64,000 nucleotides of DNA. Source: Comamonadaceae bacterium (GTDB lineage: Bacteria; Pseudomonadota; Gammaproteobacteria; Burkholderiales; Burkholderiaceae_C). A model generated the notes under the pieces. It saw only the letters and a list, made by a program, of their open reading frames with translations. It ran no database searches and was not told the origin of the DNA. The translations under genes and the position numbers were made by a program. Of this stretch, positions 44,542-55,043 are shown piece after piece. Every line of letters starts with the position of its first letter. The stretch's first letter is position 1. The stretch lies in the NCBI GenBank assembly GCA_027486755.1, contig JAIXOM010000054.1, positions 1 through 64,000 on the forward strand, in the 5' to 3' direction.

Positions 44542-47268
44542 TCAGATCACCAGGTTGACCAGCCGGCCGGGCACCACCACGATCTTTTTCGGTGCAGCGC
44601 CTGCGGCCTGCTTGATGAAAGCCTCGCAGGCCAGGGCAGCAGCCTCAATCTGGGCCTTGTCGGCACCGGCCGGCACCGTCAGGGAGCCCCGCAACTTGCC
44701 GTTGATCTGCAAGACCAGTTCAATTTCGTCTTGCACCAGTGCGGCTGCATCGACCTGCGGCCAGGGCGCATCGAGCAAATCGCCTGAGCGCGCGGCGTAA
44801 CCCAGATCGCTCCACAGCTTGGCGCTGATGTGAGGGCAGGTGGGATAGAGCAAGCGCAGCAGCAATGACACACCTTCGCACAGCACGGCGGCATCGCCTT
44901 CGCTGGCATCGGTCTTGAAGCCTTCAAGTGCGTTGAGCAATTTCATGCAGCCCGAGACCACGGTGTTGTATTGCATGCGCTCATAGTCGTAGCTGACTTG
45001 TTTGAGTACCAAATGCAACTCACGGCGCAGCTCGACAGCTTCTTTGCGCAGCTTGGCTTGGCTTAAATCACCCGCGCATGCGGCTTGGAGGCCGGCCTCG
45101 TTTTTGACGGCAAAGTTCCACACGCGGCGCAAGAAGCGGTAGCTGCCCTCGACCGCACCGTCGTTCCACTCCAGCGTGGCCTCGGGCGGCGCGGTGAACA
45201 TGGTGTACAGGCGCGCGGTGTCGGCGCCATATTTTTCAATCAGGTCTTGCGGGTCCACGCCATTGTTCTTGGACTTGGACATGGTGCCCACGCCTTCGTA
45301 GTCTATCGGCGTGCCCACGGGCAATCTGCCGTCACCACTGTCGGCCGCGTTCTTCAGGCGCACACCGACGGTCTTGCCGCTCTCATCGAACACATGCTCG
45401 ACATCGTGAGGCCAGAAATAGTCTTTGCCCCCCTTGGCCGTGCGCCGCGAGTAGATGTGGTTGAGCACCATGCCTTGCGTGAGCAGTTTGGTAAAAGGCT
45501 CATCGACCTTGACCAGACCCAGGTCACGCATGACCTTGGTCCAAAACCGCGCATACAGCAGGTGCAAGATGGCGTGTTCGATGCCGCCAATGTATTGGTC
45601 CATGCCGCTGCCGCCCGTGGCGTGCTGGGCGTCCCGCATCCAGTAATCCGTGCCGTCCGCCACCATCGCCTCGGTGTTGGTCGGGTCGCAATAGCGCATG
45701 AAGTACCAGGACGAATCGACAAAGGTGTCCATGGTGTCGGTCTCGCGCCGCGCGGCCTTGCCGCAGACCGGGCAGACCACGCCGGCATGAAAGCCTTCGT
45801 GCTTGTTCAGCGGATTGCCCGAGCCGTCGGGGATGCAGTCCTGCGGCAGGATGACCGGCAGGTCTTTTTCAGGCACCGGCACCGCGCCATGCTCGTCGCA
45901 GTGGATGATAGGGATCGGCGTGCCCCAGTAGCGCTGGCGGCTGACACCCCAGTCGCGCAAACGCCAGGTGATTTTTTTCTCGCCCAGGCCCTGGGCGCCC
46001 AGCAACTCGGCCACCTTGTTGACCGCGGCCTTGAAGTCCAGGCCGTCGAGCACGCCGGAGTTGACGCACACGCCGCCTTGCTTGTCGCCGTAGCCGTCCT
46101 GCCAGTGCTGGTCGTCGAAGTCCAGGCCCGACAGCTGCACCACCTGCTTGATCGGCAGCTGGTATTTGCGGGCAAAGGCGAAGTCGCGCTCGTCGTGCGC
46201 CGGCACACCCATGACCGCGCCATCGCCATAGCTCATGAGCACGTAGTTGCCCACCCACAAGGGCACCGGCTGGCCGGTCAGGGGGTGCTGAACATACAGG
46301 CCGGTGAAGCGTCCCACCTTGTCCTTGAGCGCAAGTTCGGCTTCGGTGGTGCCACCCTCTTTGCATTCCTCCAGGAAGGCCGCCAGCTCGCTCTGGCTGG
46401 CCGCCGCATGCAGGGCCAGCGGATGCTCGGGGGCGACCGCGCAGAAGGTCACGCCCATGATGGTGTCGGCGCGGGTGGTGAACACATGCATGCGGCCGTC
46501 GCCGATGAGCTCGCCATCGGCGCCCCGGATGTCATGGGGGAACGCAAAGCGCAGACCTTCGGACTTGCCGATCCAGTTCTCCTGCATCAGGCGCACCTTG
46601 TCGGGCCAACCGTTCAAGGTCGCCTTGGGGTTGCCCACCTGCACATGGTCGAGCAACTCCTGCGCATAGTCGGTGATCTTGAGGTAGTAGCCGGGGATCT
46701 CGCGCTTTTCCACCACCGCGCCGGTGCGCCAGCCTTTACCATCGATCACCTGCTCGTTGGCCAGCACGGTCTGGTCGACCGGGTCCCAGTTGACCACCTG
46801 GGTCTTGCGGTAGGCCACGCCTTTTTCCAGCATCTTCAAAAACAGCCACTGGTTCCACTTGTAGTAGCTGGCATCGCAGGTAGCCACTTCGCGTGACCAG
46901 TCGATGGCCAAGCCCATCGCCTGCATCTGCTTTTTCATGTACGCGATGTTTTCGTAGGTCCACTTGGCCGGAGGCACACCGTTTTTGAGCGCGGCGTTTT
47001 CGGCCGGCAGGCCAAACGCATCCCAGCCCATGGGCATCAAGACGTTGTAGCCCTTCATGCGCAGGTGGCGCGTGAGCATGTCATTGATGGTGTAGTTGCG
47101 CACATGGCCCATGTGCAGCTTGCCGCTGGGGTAGGGCAGCATGGAGCAGGCGTAGTACTTGCCCAGCGGCTTGTCGCTGCGCTCGCCGACGCGGTAGGCG
47201 TCTTGCGCGCGCCAGGCGGCCTGGGCAGCGCCCTCGATTTTTTGGGGGTTGTAGGTGGTGTCTTGCAT
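44542..47268 (-). CDS. leuS: Leucyl-tRNA synthetase
   Basis: A 908-residue class I synthetase charging tRNA-Leu. The HIGH-type motif is in [17 protein letters not shown], the CP1 editing domain has [21 protein letters not shown], the zinc-like insertion is in [12 protein letters not shown], and the KMSKS-type motif is [13 protein letters not shown]. The start [12 protein letters not shown] is conserved. It is slightly longer than the 860 residues usual in gamma-proteobacteria. Confidence 0.98.
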   Translation of the reverse strand: MQDTTYNPQKIEGAAQAAWRAQDAYRVGERSDKPLGKYYACSMLPYPSGKLHMGHVRNYTINDMLTRHLRMKGYNVLMPMGWDAFGLPAENAALKNGVPPAKWTYENIAYMKKQMQAMGLAIDWSREVATCDASYYKWNQWLFLKMLEKGVAYRKTQVVNWDPVDQTVLANEQVIDGKGWRTGAVVEKREIPGYYLKITDYAQELLDHVQVGNPKATLNGWPDKVRLMQENWIGKSEGLRFAFPHDIRGADGELIGDGRMHVFTTRADTIMGVTFCAVAPEHPLALHAAASQSELAAFLEECKEGGTTEAELALKDKVGRFTGLYVQHPLTGQPVPLWVGNYVLMSYGDGAVMGVPAHDERDFAFARKYQLPIKQVVQLSGLDFDDQHWQDGYGDKQGGVCVNSGVLDGLDFKAAVNKVAELLGAQGLGEKKITWRLRDWGVSRQRYWGTPIPIIHCDEHGAVPVPEKDLPVILPQDCIPDGSGNPLNKHEGFHAGVVCPVCGKAARRETDTMDTFVDSSWYFMRYCDPTNTEAMVADGTDYWMRDAQHATGGSGMDQYIGGIEHAILHLLYARFWTKVMRDLGLVKVDEPFTKLLTQGMVLNHIYSRRTAKGGKDYFWPHDVEHVFDESGKTVGVRLKNAADSGDGRLPVGTPIDYEGVGTMSKSKNNGVDPQDLIEKYGADTARLYTMFTAPPEATLEWNDGAVEGSYRFLRRVWNFAVKNEAGLQAACAGDLSQAKLRKEAVELRRELHLVLKQVSYDYERMQYNTVVSGCMKLLNALEGFKTDASEGDAAVLCEGVSLLLRLLYPTCPHISAKLWSDLGYAARSGDLLDAPWPQVDAAALVQDEIELVLQINGKLRGSLTVPAGADKAQIEAAALACEAFIKQAAGAAPKKIVVVPGRLVNLVI

Positions 47269-47314
47269 GGGGCGGGCGGGCGGCTGGATGGGCCTTTGGA
47301 TACAAGCCTTCGAG

Positions 47315-47337
47315 GGTCCGCCTGGAGCAGGCGGGCC
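47315..47337. other. Hairpin between exbD-like gene and leuS
   Basis: CCGCCTG-GAG-CAGGCGG (47318-47334) forms a 7-bp perfect stem that extends to 10 bp with a G-T pair. It lies in the 123-bp gap after the exbD-like stop and before the leuS start (both minus strand). No T-run follows on either strand, so it may be a weak terminator or mRNA 3' hairpin. Confidence 0.35.
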
Positions 47338-47391
47338 AAGCGGCCAAAGCGATGATTTTAGGCGCCGCAGCGGTGCGGCAGGGGCGCGGGC

Positions 47392-47826
47392 TCAGGGCCG
47401 GCGCGCAGGCGACGGCGGCTCGGTCACAAAGCCCACCCGCACGATACCGGCCTGGTGTGCCAAAGCCAGCACCTGCACCACCCGGCCATAGGGTACCGAG
47501 CGATCGGCGCGCAGCTGCAGCTCAGCCTCGCTGCGGCTGACGGCCACCGCAGCCAGCCGCTGCGCCAAGGCCTCGTCGGCCAGCTTTTCGCCATTGAGAA
47601 CGGCCTGGCCACTGCGGTCGAGCTCGAGCATCAGTGCCTGGCCGGCCTGAGGTGCCGGCATGCTCACCGCCGCACGCGGCAATTGCAAGGGGATGGAACT
47701 GGCCAGAAAGGGCGCAGTCAGGATGAAGATGACCAACAGCACCAGCATCACGTCGACCAGCGGCGTGACATTGATCTGGCTCATTGGCTCCTGAGCCGGA
47801 CGAACCTCAAGACGACCAAAGCTCAT
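47392..47826 (-). CDS. ExbD/TolR-family biopolymer transport protein
   Basis: A 144-residue protein with one N-terminal helix (VTPLVDVMLVLLVIFIL, carrying the conserved Asp for proton flow) and a periplasmic domain from about residue 45. It pairs with the preceding ExbB/TolQ-like gene, which overlaps by four bases. No TonB, TolA or Pal gene is next to them, so ExbD versus TolR is undecided; the dapB-exbB-exbD-leuS order is common in Burkholderiales. Confidence 0.92.
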   Translation of the reverse strand: MSFGRLEVRPAQEPMSQINVTPLVDVMLVLLVIFILTAPFLASSIPLQLPRAAVSMPAPQAGQALMLELDRSGQAVLNGEKLADEALAQRLAAVAVSRSEAELQLRADRSVPYGRVVQVLALAHQAGIVRVGFVTEPPSPARRP

Positions 47827-48464
47827 GACACTGGCGCAGCGGGCTGCAGCAGCAGCTCGCGCAGGTCGTGGGCAAAGCCCTCGAGCTCGGCCTCCAGGCG
47901 GACGATGCGCCGGCCCATGATGTTGTAGGCCAGCACCGCCGGGATCGCCACTGCCAGGCCGGCAGCGGTCATGATCAAGGCCTCACCCACCGGGCCAGCC
48001 ACCAGGTCGATGGTGAGCTGGCCACCGCCGGCCATGCCACTGAGCGCGTGGTAAATGCCCCAGACCGTGCCCAGCAGGCCCACAAAGGGCGCGGTCGTAC
48101 CGACGGTGGCCAACAGCACCTGGCCATATTGCAGGCGCGCGCTGCTGGCCTGCAGGCCATCGCGCAAAACGCGGGTCAGGCGGGCCCTGGCGTCGCCCGC
48201 ACCGGCCAGCGTGCCGGCCAGGGGGGCCTGAGCCGCCAGCAGCAGCGGTGCTAGCAAAGCCTGCGGGTCCAGCGCGGGCACCCGCTGCAGCGCCTGCGCC
48301 AGCGAGGGCGCCTGCCAGAAGGCGGCGATGCTGCGCGGCAAGGCCGGCCCTAGACGGGCCAGAAGCCAGGTTTTCCAGAGGATGAGCACCCAGCTGGCCA
48401 CCGACATCAGCAAAAGCGCTACAGCGACACCGCGGCTGACCACATCGCCTTCGCTGAGCATCAT
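47823..48464 (-). CDS. MotA/TolQ/ExbB proton-channel family protein
   Basis: A 213-residue inner-membrane protein with three helices: residues about 10-30, 115-140 and 155-180. The core TVGTTAPFVGLLGTVWGIYHALSG and TAAGLAVAIPAVLAYNIMGRRI are diagnostic. With the ExbD-like protein it should form a PMF-driven motor that energises an outer-membrane process. Start ATG 48464 or 48461, 14 bp after dapB. Confidence 0.92.
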   Translation of the reverse strand: MMLSEGDVVSRGVAVALLLMSVASWVLILWKTWLLARLGPALPRSIAAFWQAPSLAQALQRVPALDPQALLAPLLLAAQAPLAGTLAGAGDARARLTRVLRDGLQASSARLQYGQVLLATVGTTAPFVGLLGTVWGIYHALSGMAGGGQLTIDLVAGPVGEALIMTAAGLAVAIPAVLAYNIMGRRIVRLEAELEGFAHDLRELLLQPAAPVS

Positions 48465-48477
48465 GGAGGAGCCCCGC

Positions 48478-49308
48478 CTAGCGCAGGCCGAGTACGTCGA
48501 ACATGTCGTACAGGCCGCTCTGGCGACCGGCCAGAAAACGGGCGGCGCGCAAACTGCCTTGCGCATAGGTGGCGCGGCTGGCCGACTTGTGGGTGATCTC
48601 TATGCGCTCGCCGGTGCCGGCAAACAGCGCCGTGTGGTCGCCAACAATGTCGCCGCCACGAATGGTGGAAAAGCCGATGGTGGAGGGGTCGCGCTCGCCG
48701 GTGTGGCCATAGCGCTCGTACACCGCACAGTCCTTGAGCTCGCGGCCTATGGCCTGGGCGATCACCTCGCCCATCTTGAGCGCAGTGCCCGAGGGCGCAT
48801 CCACCTTGTGGCGGTGGTGCGCCTCGATGATCTCGATGTCGTAGCCGGTGGCCAGCGCCTTAGCCGCCATCTCCAGCAACTTGAGCGTGACGTTAACGCC
48901 GACGCTCATATTGGGCGCCATCACGATGGCCACGTCACGGGCGGCCTCAGCAATTTGCTGCTTCTGCGCCTCGGTAAAGCCGGTGGTGCCTATGACCAGT
49001 TGGACGCCCAGCTCGCGGCAAACCGCCAGATGGGCCATGGTCCCTTCGGGCCGGGTAAAGTCGATCAGCACCTGACCGCCTTGGAGGCCCTGGCGCAGAT
49101 CGCTGGTGATGAGCGCACCACAAGCCGGCCGGCCCAGGCCTTGCGCCGCGTCGAGCCCCAGTTGCGCGCTGCCGGCCACATCGAGCGCGCCGCTCAGGCG
49201 CAGGTCGCCCGCCTCGAGCACCGCCTGCACCAGCATCTGACCCATGCGGCCGCTGGCACCGGCGACCACCACCGTCAAGGCCGTGTCGGCAGCAAGGTTT
49301 GCGCTCAT
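48478..49308 (-). CDS. dapB: 4-Hydroxy-tetrahydrodipicolinate reductase
   Basis: A 276-residue lysine/DAP biosynthesis enzyme. It has [13 protein letters not shown] for NAD(P)[20 protein letters not shown], and [16 protein letters not shown] with the catalytic His-His and Lys. It overlaps the bamE stop by four bases. Length (about 270) is typical. Confidence 0.97.
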   Translation of the reverse strand: MSANLAADTALTVVVAGASGRMGQMLVQAVLEAGDLRLSGALDVAGSAQLGLDAAQGLGRPACGALITSDLRQGLQGGQVLIDFTRPEGTMAHLAVCRELGVQLVIGTTGFTEAQKQQIAEAARDVAIVMAPNMSVGVNVTLKLLEMAAKALATGYDIEIIEAHHRHKVDAPSGTALKMGEVIAQAIGRELKDCAVYERYGHTGERDPSTIGFSTIRGGDIVGDHTALFAGTGERIEITHKSASRATYAQGSLRAARFLAGRQSGLYDMFDVLGLR

Positions 49309-49856
49309 GGCTTGGAAGCCTCCAGAGGCGGGTAGTTGGTGGGCGCTGGCGCGGCGGGCGCACTGACTGCAGGTGGCTGGGCCGCCTTGGTCGGCTGCGC
49401 GGCCTGCAGCTGCTCGGGCGTGGCCTGCAAAGGCGGCACCGCACCGAGCTTGCGCTTGACGTCGAGCTGGGCGAGAAACTCGGACTCGCTGGGCATGGCA
49501 TCGCCTGCAAACCGGGTCAGCGCATCACCCTGGAAAAACACCGAATAGCGGTACAGCTTGGTTTCCCCGCCGCCGCGCTTGAAGCTGAAGACATAGTCCC
49601 AGCGATCGGCATGAAACAGGCTGGAGACCAGGGGCGTGCCCAGCAAGTTACGCACCTGCAGGCGCGACATACCTGCTTTGAGCTGGCCGACCTGCTCACT
49701 GGCGATGAAGTTGCCCTGCACCACATCGTTGCGGTAAGGGGTGAGCCACTGCGCCGGCTGGCTCAGCACGCTGGCGCCGGAGCTGCAGCCAGCCAGCCCG
49801 GCAGATACAGCGGCCAGCAGAGCGGTCAGCAGGAAAATGCGTTGACGCAAAGGCAT
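49305..49856 (-). CDS. bamE: Outer-membrane assembly lipoprotein BamE (SmpA/OmlA)
   Basis: A 183-residue lipoprotein of the BAM complex. The lipobox is LAGC|S. The fold shows [40 protein letters not shown] and WDYVF, as in BamE. A long C-terminal Pro/Ala/Gln tail (about residues 130-183) extends beyond the usual 110-130 residue core. It is divergent from fur, a conserved arrangement. Confidence 0.95.
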   Translation of the reverse strand: MPLRQRIFLLTALLAAVSAGLAGCSSGASVLSQPAQWLTPYRNDVVQGNFIASEQVGQLKAGMSRLQVRNLLGTPLVSSLFHADRWDYVFSFKRGGGETKLYRYSVFFQGDALTRFAGDAMPSESEFLAQLDVKRKLGAVPPLQATPEQLQAAQPTKAAQPPAVSAPAAPAPTNYPPLEASKP

Positions 49857-49950
49857 GGAATTTCAGGGAAAGATATGATCAGTTTATTGTAGCGACCCAG
49901 CCTCACAACAAGGCCCGCGACGCACAGGCCGCCGCCAGCAGGTGCCCATC

Positions 49951-50409
49951 ATGAACAGTATTGACGAACTCAAAAGCACCGGCCTGAAAGCCACCTTGCC
50001 GCGCCTGAAGATTCTGGAGATCTTCCAGAAAGGTCGCCAGCGTCACATGACGGCTGAAGACGTGTTCAGGGTGCTGCTCGAAGAGCGCTCGGACGTCGGG
50101 CTGGCCACCGTCTACCGGGTGCTGACACAGTTCGAGCAGGCTGGCCTGCTCAAGCGCAGCAACTTCGAGTCGGGCAAGGCGGTCTACGAAATCGACGAAG
50201 GCAAGCACCACGACCATCTGGTCTGCCTGGACTGTGGCCGGGTGGAGGAGTTCTACGACGCCGAGATCGAGCAGCGCCAGCAAGCGGTGGCACAAGCCAA
50301 GGGCTTTGAAATCGCCGATCATTCGCTGGCCATCTATGCCAGCTGCACCAAGCCGCAGTGCCCTCACCGTCCGCTGCCAGCCCAGCCGGCGAGCGCGCGT
50401 CCGAGCTGA
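49951..50409 (+). CDS. fur: Ferric uptake regulator Fur
   Basis: A 152-residue Fe(II)-responsive repressor. The N-terminal winged helix (NSIDELKSTGLKATLPRLKILEIFQKG and GLATVYRVLTQFEQAGLLKR) binds Fur boxes; metal ligands include the HHDHLVCLDCGRVEEF motif and the C-terminal Cys pair in CTKPQCPH. ATG 49951 is preferred over GTG 49942. The 94-bp divergent gap to bamE is AT-rich around 49870-49890 and may carry the promoters. Confidence 0.97.
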   Translation: MNSIDELKSTGLKATLPRLKILEIFQKGRQRHMTAEDVFRVLLEERSDVGLATVYRVLTQFEQAGLLKRSNFESGKAVYEIDEGKHHDHLVCLDCGRVEEFYDAEIEQRQQAVAQAKGFEIADHSLAIYASCTKPQCPHRPLPAQPASARPS

Positions 50410-50415
50410 TCGCTT

Positions 50416-51366
50416 TCAGTCGCCGCTGTCCATCGCACGGCGGTGGCGCTCAACAAATTCCTCGTAGGTGTTGATGCCGCGCAGCTGCAAGATCGCATTG
50501 CGAACCGCCGCCTCGACCAGCACGGCAATATTGCGGCCCGCCTCCACCTGTATCACCACCTTGCGCACCGCAATGCCCAGGATGTCCTGCATCAGGGGTT
50601 CATACGGGATGCGGTCGTAGTCACGCTCAAGCGTCTCACGACGAACCAGGTGCACGATGAGCTTGAGCCGCATTTTGCGGCGCACCGCCGTCTCGCCAAA
50701 GATGGCCTTGATATCGAGCAGACCGATGCCACGCACCTCCAACAAGTTGCGCAGCAATTCGGGGCAGCGGCCCTCAATGGTGGTTTGGTTGATGCGGTAG
50801 AGGTCTACCGCATCGTCGGCCACGAGTCCGTGACCGCGCGAGATCAACTCCAACCCCAACTCGCTCTTGCCCAGGCCCGATTCGCCGGTGATCATCACGC
50901 CCAGGCCCAGAATGTCCATGAACACGCCGTGCATGGAGGTACGGTCGGCGAAATGTTTGGACAGATAGGCCCGCAGCACGTCGATGACGAAGGCGGCCGA
51001 CTCGGGTGTGGCGAACAGCGGCAAATTCGCGCGCTCGCACATGGAAATGAGCATGTCCGGCGCGCTCTGGCCATCGGCCACCACCAGCACCGGCGGCTCC
51101 AGGGTGATGATGCGGTTGATGCGCCGGCTGCAGTCTTCGACGTTGGCGGTGGTCAGGTATGCCACCTCGCGCTCGCCCAGGATCTGCACCCGATAAGGGT
51201 GGATGTAGTTCAGGTAGCCCACCAGATCGGCACCGGAGCGGGCGGCGCGGACGGCCACCTCGTCAAAGCGCCGCTCGGAAGCGCCCAGGCCGGCCACCCA
51301 TTGCCATTTGAGCGACTGGCGGTGGTCCTCGAACAGAACGTCTGCGCTAACGACGGTGGGTTTCAC
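50416..51366 (-). CDS. hprK: HPr kinase/phosphorylase
   Basis: A 316-residue bifunctional enzyme that phosphorylates and dephosphorylates HPr on Ser46. The P-loop is [10 protein letters not shown] (about residues 160-169), followed by [10 protein letters not shown] and the HprK signature [16 protein letters not shown] 51366 begins the conserved [12 protein letters not shown]. It is 16 bp after ptsN. In betaproteobacteria the PTS proteins regulate rather than transport sugars. Confidence 0.96.
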   Translation of the reverse strand: MKPTVVSADVLFEDHRQSLKWQWVAGLGASERRFDEVAVRAARSGADLVGYLNYIHPYRVQILGEREVAYLTTANVEDCSRRINRIITLEPPVLVVADGQSAPDMLISMCERANLPLFATPESAAFVIDVLRAYLSKHFADRTSMHGVFMDILGLGVMITGESGLGKSELGLELISRGHGLVADDAVDLYRINQTTIEGRCPELLRNLLEVRGIGLLDIKAIFGETAVRRKMRLKLIVHLVRRETLERDYDRIPYEPLMQDILGIAVRKVVIQVEAGRNIAVLVEAAVRNAILQLRGINTYEEFVERHRRAMDSGD

Positions 51367-51382
51367 GCGGTGCAGTCCTGGC

Positions 51383-51853
51383 TCATGGCTGAGTGTGCGC
51401 AGACCGCCAGGCTGCCACCAGGCCATGGAGTTCGCCGGCGTCACCGCAGCCCATGATCTGCTCCCTCAAGGGCGCATCACTGAGCAGCTCAGCAATTTCG
51501 GAGAGGATTTCCAAATGCTTCTGCGTGGCCGCCTCCGGCACCAGCAAAAAAATCAGCAGGCGTACCGGCTGCTCATCAGGCGCGTCAAAGCCTATGGGCG
51601 CGCTCAGGCGGAAGACGGCTGCCATCGGGGACTTCAGCCCCTTGATCCGGCCATGCGGAATAGCCACGCCGTGGCCCAGGCCGGTCGAGCCCAGGCGCTC
51701 ACGGGCAAACAGGCTGTCGGTGATCAGCGCCCGGTTGAGCCCATGCTGATTCTCAAACAGCAAGCCCGCCTCTTCAAAAGCGCGCTTTTTACTGGTGGCC
51801 TCGACGCCGACGAGGACCTGGCTGGCCGGCAGGATCTGGGAAAGGCGGTTCAT
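51383..51853 (-). CDS. ptsN: Nitrogen-PTS EIIA protein
   Basis: A 156-residue EIIA-Ntr. The phosphorylated histidine is His67 in [39 protein letters not shown] is a typical helix-strand segment. It is a regulatory phosphoacceptor affecting potassium, carbon and nitrogen control. It sits between hpf and hprK in the conserved order. Confidence 0.96.
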   Translation of the reverse strand: MNRLSQILPASQVLVGVEATSKKRAFEEAGLLFENQHGLNRALITDSLFARERLGSTGLGHGVAIPHGRIKGLKSPMAAVFRLSAPIGFDAPDEQPVRLLIFLLVPEAATQKHLEILSEIAELLSDAPLREQIMGCGDAGELHGLVAAWRSAHTQP

Positions 51854-51955
51854 GGCAAGTGGGCGCAATTATGCACACGGCAAACCAGCGACCATCAAGC
51901 GAGACCCAAAAAAGGCCTGCCGCCGCAGCAGGCCCGCCACAGTCCAGACCGGCCT

Positions 51956-52306
51956 TTAGGCGCCGGGGGCCACCTCATCGGCCTGGCGCTTGGCCGAGAC
52001 ATGGTGGTGATCTTGGATCCGGGTCTTGTGGCGACCGACCTGTCGGTCGAGCTTGTCGGTCAGCTCGTCGATGGCCGCATAGAGGTCGAAATGAGAACTT
52101 TCTGCAAATAAATCCCGGCCTTTGACATGCAAATTGCACTCGGCGCGCTGCCTCAGGTCCTTTTCCTTCATGTTGTCTACCGTCAGCAGCACACGCATAT
52201 CGACCACCTGGTCGAAGTGGCGGGCAATCCTATCGAGCTTACTGGTCACATAGTTCCGCAGGGCTGGGGTAACTTCCAGGTGGTGGCCGCTGATCGTCAG
52301 ATTCAT
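51956..52306 (-). CDS. hpf: Ribosome hibernation-promoting factor (short form)
   Basis: A 116-residue HPF/YfiA protein ([20 protein letters not shown]...) with the [14 protein letters not shown] helix that binds the 30S A/P sites. There is no dimerising C-terminal domain, so this is the short form that works with RMF in other bacteria. The gap to ptsN is 102 bp. rpoN, often its neighbour, is not within the window. Confidence 0.94.
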   Translation of the reverse strand: MNLTISGHHLEVTPALRNYVTSKLDRIARHFDQVVDMRVLLTVDNMKEKDLRQRAECNLHVKGRDLFAESSHFDLYAAIDELTDKLDRQVGRHKTRIQDHHHVSAKRQADEVAPGA

Positions 52307-52687
52307 GAAGAGCTCCTTGTCGTTGGGGATTACACACAAAAGCCGCCGGCACAAACCGGCAGCGGATGAAGCACTCTTAGAGCCATCATGCGCCGGCCGC
52401 CTTCAGATTGCAAGTGCCTCAGGGCACAAGGGGGAATGGCCCGGCATGAGGGTGGCCGGCCACCGGCCGTGGCGCCTGCATTGGGGTCCATCGGTGCCAT
52501 AATCTGCGCCGTCAAGAATCACCCCAGAGCCCTCATGGAAAGCAGCCCGAGTCGCTAGCTTTCAACTCTGCCACAGCCGAGCCGGCTGAGCGGGGTTGGA
52601 AGCGAACATCCACCCCGCCCAGGGACGCCGCCACTTATCCGCGCGTGCGTCCCCCTCCGATCCACAAGATCCCCCAGGGAGCCCGCC
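52307..52687 (+). promoter_or_regulatory. hpf/corA divergent region with structured corA leader
   Basis: This 381-bp gap has no convincing gene. A -10-like CATAAT lies at 52498-52503. If it is used, corA has a leader of about 175 nt. Within it are a GCGGGGT (52590-52596) / ACCCCGC (52612-52618) stem, a GAGT (52549-52552) / ACTC (52565-52568) stem, and an AGCCGGCT palindrome (52580-52587). This resembles a regulatory leader, but it matches no riboswitch class I recognise. Confidence 0.4.
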
Positions 52688-53674
52688 ATGCTCAACGTCT
52701 TCACGCTCGCCAATGGACGGCTTTTCCAGGAAGAAATCGAATCCCTGGAAGAACTCTCGCGCTTTCAGCCCATCTGGGTCGACCTGGAGTCACCCACGCC
52801 CGAGGAAAAGCACTGGGTCAAACAGCACTTCAGCCTGTCCATCCCCGACGATGCGATGGACGAGGACATCGAGGAGTCGGCCCGTTTCTATGAGGAAGAC
52901 AGCGGCGAGCTGCACATCCGCTCGGACTTCCTGATTGCCGATGCTGACGAGCCGCACACGGTTCGGGTGGCCTTCATCCTGAACATGATGAACAGCGACC
53001 ACAAGAGCCGGGGCGTGCTGTTTTCCATCCACGACGAAGACGTGCCGGTGTTCCGGCTGGTGCGCATGCGTGCCCGCCGTGCCGTTGGTCTGATCGAAGA
53101 CGCCAAGGATGTGCTGCTCAAGCTGTTTGATGCCGATGCCGAGTATTCGGCCGACACCATCGAGGGCATTTACGTCGACCTGGAAAAGGTCAGCACCAAG
53201 GTGCTGTCGGGCAACGTGACCGACGAGCTCGCCGGCGAGGTGCTGGCAGCCATTGCGCGCCACGAAGACCTCTCAGGCCGCATCCGCCGCAACATGATGG
53301 ACACACGCCGCGCGCTCAGCTTCATGATGCGCAGCAAGATGCTGGGGGCCGAGCAGTTTGAAGATGCGCGCCAGATCCTGCGCGACATCGACTCGCTGGA
53401 CTCTCACACCGCCTTCTTGTTTGAAAAGATCAACTTCTTGATGGACGCCACGGTGGGTTTCATCAACATCAACCAGAACAAGATCATCAAGATCTTTTCG
53501 GTGGCCAGCGTCGCCCTGCTGCCGCCCACCTTGATTGCCAGCCTGTACGGCATGAACTTCAAGTTCATGCCCGAACTGGACTGGCAGTGGGGCTACGCCT
53601 ACGCGCTGACGCTGATGATCGCCAGCGCACTTCTGCCGATGTTGTACTTCCGCCGGCGCGGCTGGCTGCGCTGA
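52688..53674 (+). CDS. corA: Magnesium/cobalt transporter CorA
   Basis: A 328-residue CorA-family Mg2+ channel with a long cytoplasmic domain (residues 1-265) and two C-terminal helices. The signature Y-GMN (SLYGMNFKFMPEL) sits between the helices at about residues 288-300. The protein forms pentamers in other species. ATG 52688 is preceded by CAGGGAG. The long leader may regulate it. Confidence 0.94.
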   Translation: MLNVFTLANGRLFQEEIESLEELSRFQPIWVDLESPTPEEKHWVKQHFSLSIPDDAMDEDIEESARFYEEDSGELHIRSDFLIADADEPHTVRVAFILNMMNSDHKSRGVLFSIHDEDVPVFRLVRMRARRAVGLIEDAKDVLLKLFDADAEYSADTIEGIYVDLEKVSTKVLSGNVTDELAGEVLAAIARHEDLSGRIRRNMMDTRRALSFMMRSKMLGAEQFEDARQILRDIDSLDSHTAFLFEKINFLMDATVGFININQNKIIKIFSVASVALLPPTLIASLYGMNFKFMPELDWQWGYAYALTLMIASALLPMLYFRRRGWLR

Positions 53675-53689
53675 AAAGAAAGGCCCTGC

Positions 53690-54139
53690 TCAGTCTACGC
53701 CGACCAGAAGGCCGGTGCCGGTGAATGCGGCCAGGAAGCCCATCGTGCCTTGAGGCTGAGGGCTCCGCGCAGCGCTGTCCGGCTCCAGGCCGTCCCCGAA
53801 CTTGGGCCGACGCGCATCCAGGACGCGCGCGGCACCATGGGTGCGCATCAGGCTTTCAGTCTGCGACACCAAGTTGGACTTACCCAGCAAGGTCTGCACA
53901 TCATCGCCCGCGGCCTTGAGCACCGGCACCAGGTGGCTGAAGAGTTTCTCCGACCACCGGCCGCGCCAGCTCTCACGCGCACTGTGGGTGACCCACTTGC
54001 TGGCATGGTGGGTGACGCGCGGCGGGCAGCCCACCACCAGCCATTGCACCGCCTGCCGCTGGCCGGCTGCCTCGACCCATGGCCGCAGCACCAGCAGGGC
54101 ATGCTCAAGCTCATCCACGTACACGATCCATTTGTCCAT
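53690..54139 (-). CDS. Conserved hypothetical protein (149 residues)
   Basis: A soluble protein I cannot assign to a family. It begins MDKWIVYVDELEHALLVL, a beta-alpha start, and carries a CPPRVTHHASKWVTHSARESWRGRW basic stretch in the middle and TQTES-like LVSQTESLMRTHGAARVLDARRP helices. The start ATG 54139 is supported by AGGAG seven bases upstream, which rules against an ATG 21 bp earlier. It is convergent with corA and lies 56 bp beyond the terC stop on the same strand. Confidence 0.75.
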   Translation of the reverse strand: MDKWIVYVDELEHALLVLRPWVEAAGQRQAVQWLVVGCPPRVTHHASKWVTHSARESWRGRWSEKLFSHLVPVLKAAGDDVQTLLGKSNLVSQTESLMRTHGAARVLDARRPKFGDGLEPDSAARSPQPQGTMGFLAAFTGTGLLVGVD

Positions 54140-54195
54140 TTGATGCTCCTGGTATTGCATTCAGCGGTCGAAACAGGAAACGGCGGGATCGGAGC

Positions 54196-54924
54196 TCATT
54201 GGGGCAGCAACTTGTCGTCACCGTTGCTGCGGCGGCGCCGGCTCACCCACCAGCCGGCCGTCAGGACGCCGATCACGGCCACCCCATATGTGGCCCAGCG
54301 GGCAATGGCCTGGTGGGTTTGGCCATTGGCCCAGGACTGATCGTTGCCGTAGAAGTCAGTCAACAGCGGCTCGCTGACCACCATCTTGGCAGCGGTAAAA
54401 GCCAGCACGGCGGAGCCGAGTTGAATGATGATGGGAAAGCGCTCCACCAACTTGAGGACGATGGAGCTGCCAAAGACGACGATGGGCACGCTGATGAGCA
54501 GGCCGATGACGACCAGATCAAAGGATCCGTGGGCCGCGCCAGCCACACCCAAGACGTTGTCGACGCCCATGAGCGCATCGGCCACCATGATGGTCTTCAT
54601 TGCGCCCCAGAAGGTGGTTGCCACGGGACCGTCATGCTCGTTGCCACCCTGGTCGGCCAGCAGCTTGTAGGCGATCCAGACCAGCCCCAAACCGCCCACC
54701 AGCATCAGGCCGGGAACCTGCAAGAGCCAGACCACGCCCAGGGTCATGACAGAGCGCACCGCGATCGCGCCCACCGTGCCCCAGATGATGGCTTTGCGCT
54801 GCAACTCAGGCGGCAGATTGCGGGCGGCTAGGGCGATCACAATAGCATTGTCGCCAGCGAGTACCAAATCGATCAGGATGATGGCCATCAATGCTGACCA
54901 CCAGGCCGTCGAAAATAATTCCAT
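54196..54924 (-). CDS. TerC-family membrane protein under riboswitch control (second copy)
   Basis: A 242-residue polytopic protein with the paired acidic helices DLVLAGDNAIVIALA and DALMGVDNVLGVAGA, as in Mn2+-exporting TerC/Alx proteins. It is clearly different from the terC at 9893-10600. A yybP-ykoY-type element lies upstream, so Mn2+ induction is likely. The C-terminus is Arg/Asp-rich and cytoplasmic. It is probably a manganese exporter. Confidence 0.92.
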   Translation of the reverse strand: MELFSTAWWSALMAIILIDLVLAGDNAIVIALAARNLPPELQRKAIIWGTVGAIAVRSVMTLGVVWLLQVPGLMLVGGLGLVWIAYKLLADQGGNEHDGPVATTFWGAMKTIMVADALMGVDNVLGVAGAAHGSFDLVVIGLLISVPIVVFGSSIVLKLVERFPIIIQLGSAVLAFTAAKMVVSEPLLTDFYGNDQSWANGQTHQAIARWATYGVAVIGVLTAGWWVSRRRRSNGDDKLLPQ

Positions 54925-55043
54925 GAATCACTCCATACCTAGTTCGTAGAGGCCTAAAGGCCGATCCGAGAAGCCGAACGGAATTGGCAAGGAGGGAAAA
55001 TGGAAAAATCCGGCCTCGATGCAACCCACATGCAGGTTCCAAT

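Noticed and set aside
45085..46896. 603-codon plus-strand open frame opposite leuS
   Set aside because: Antisense of the leuS coding sequence; no recognisable protein features.
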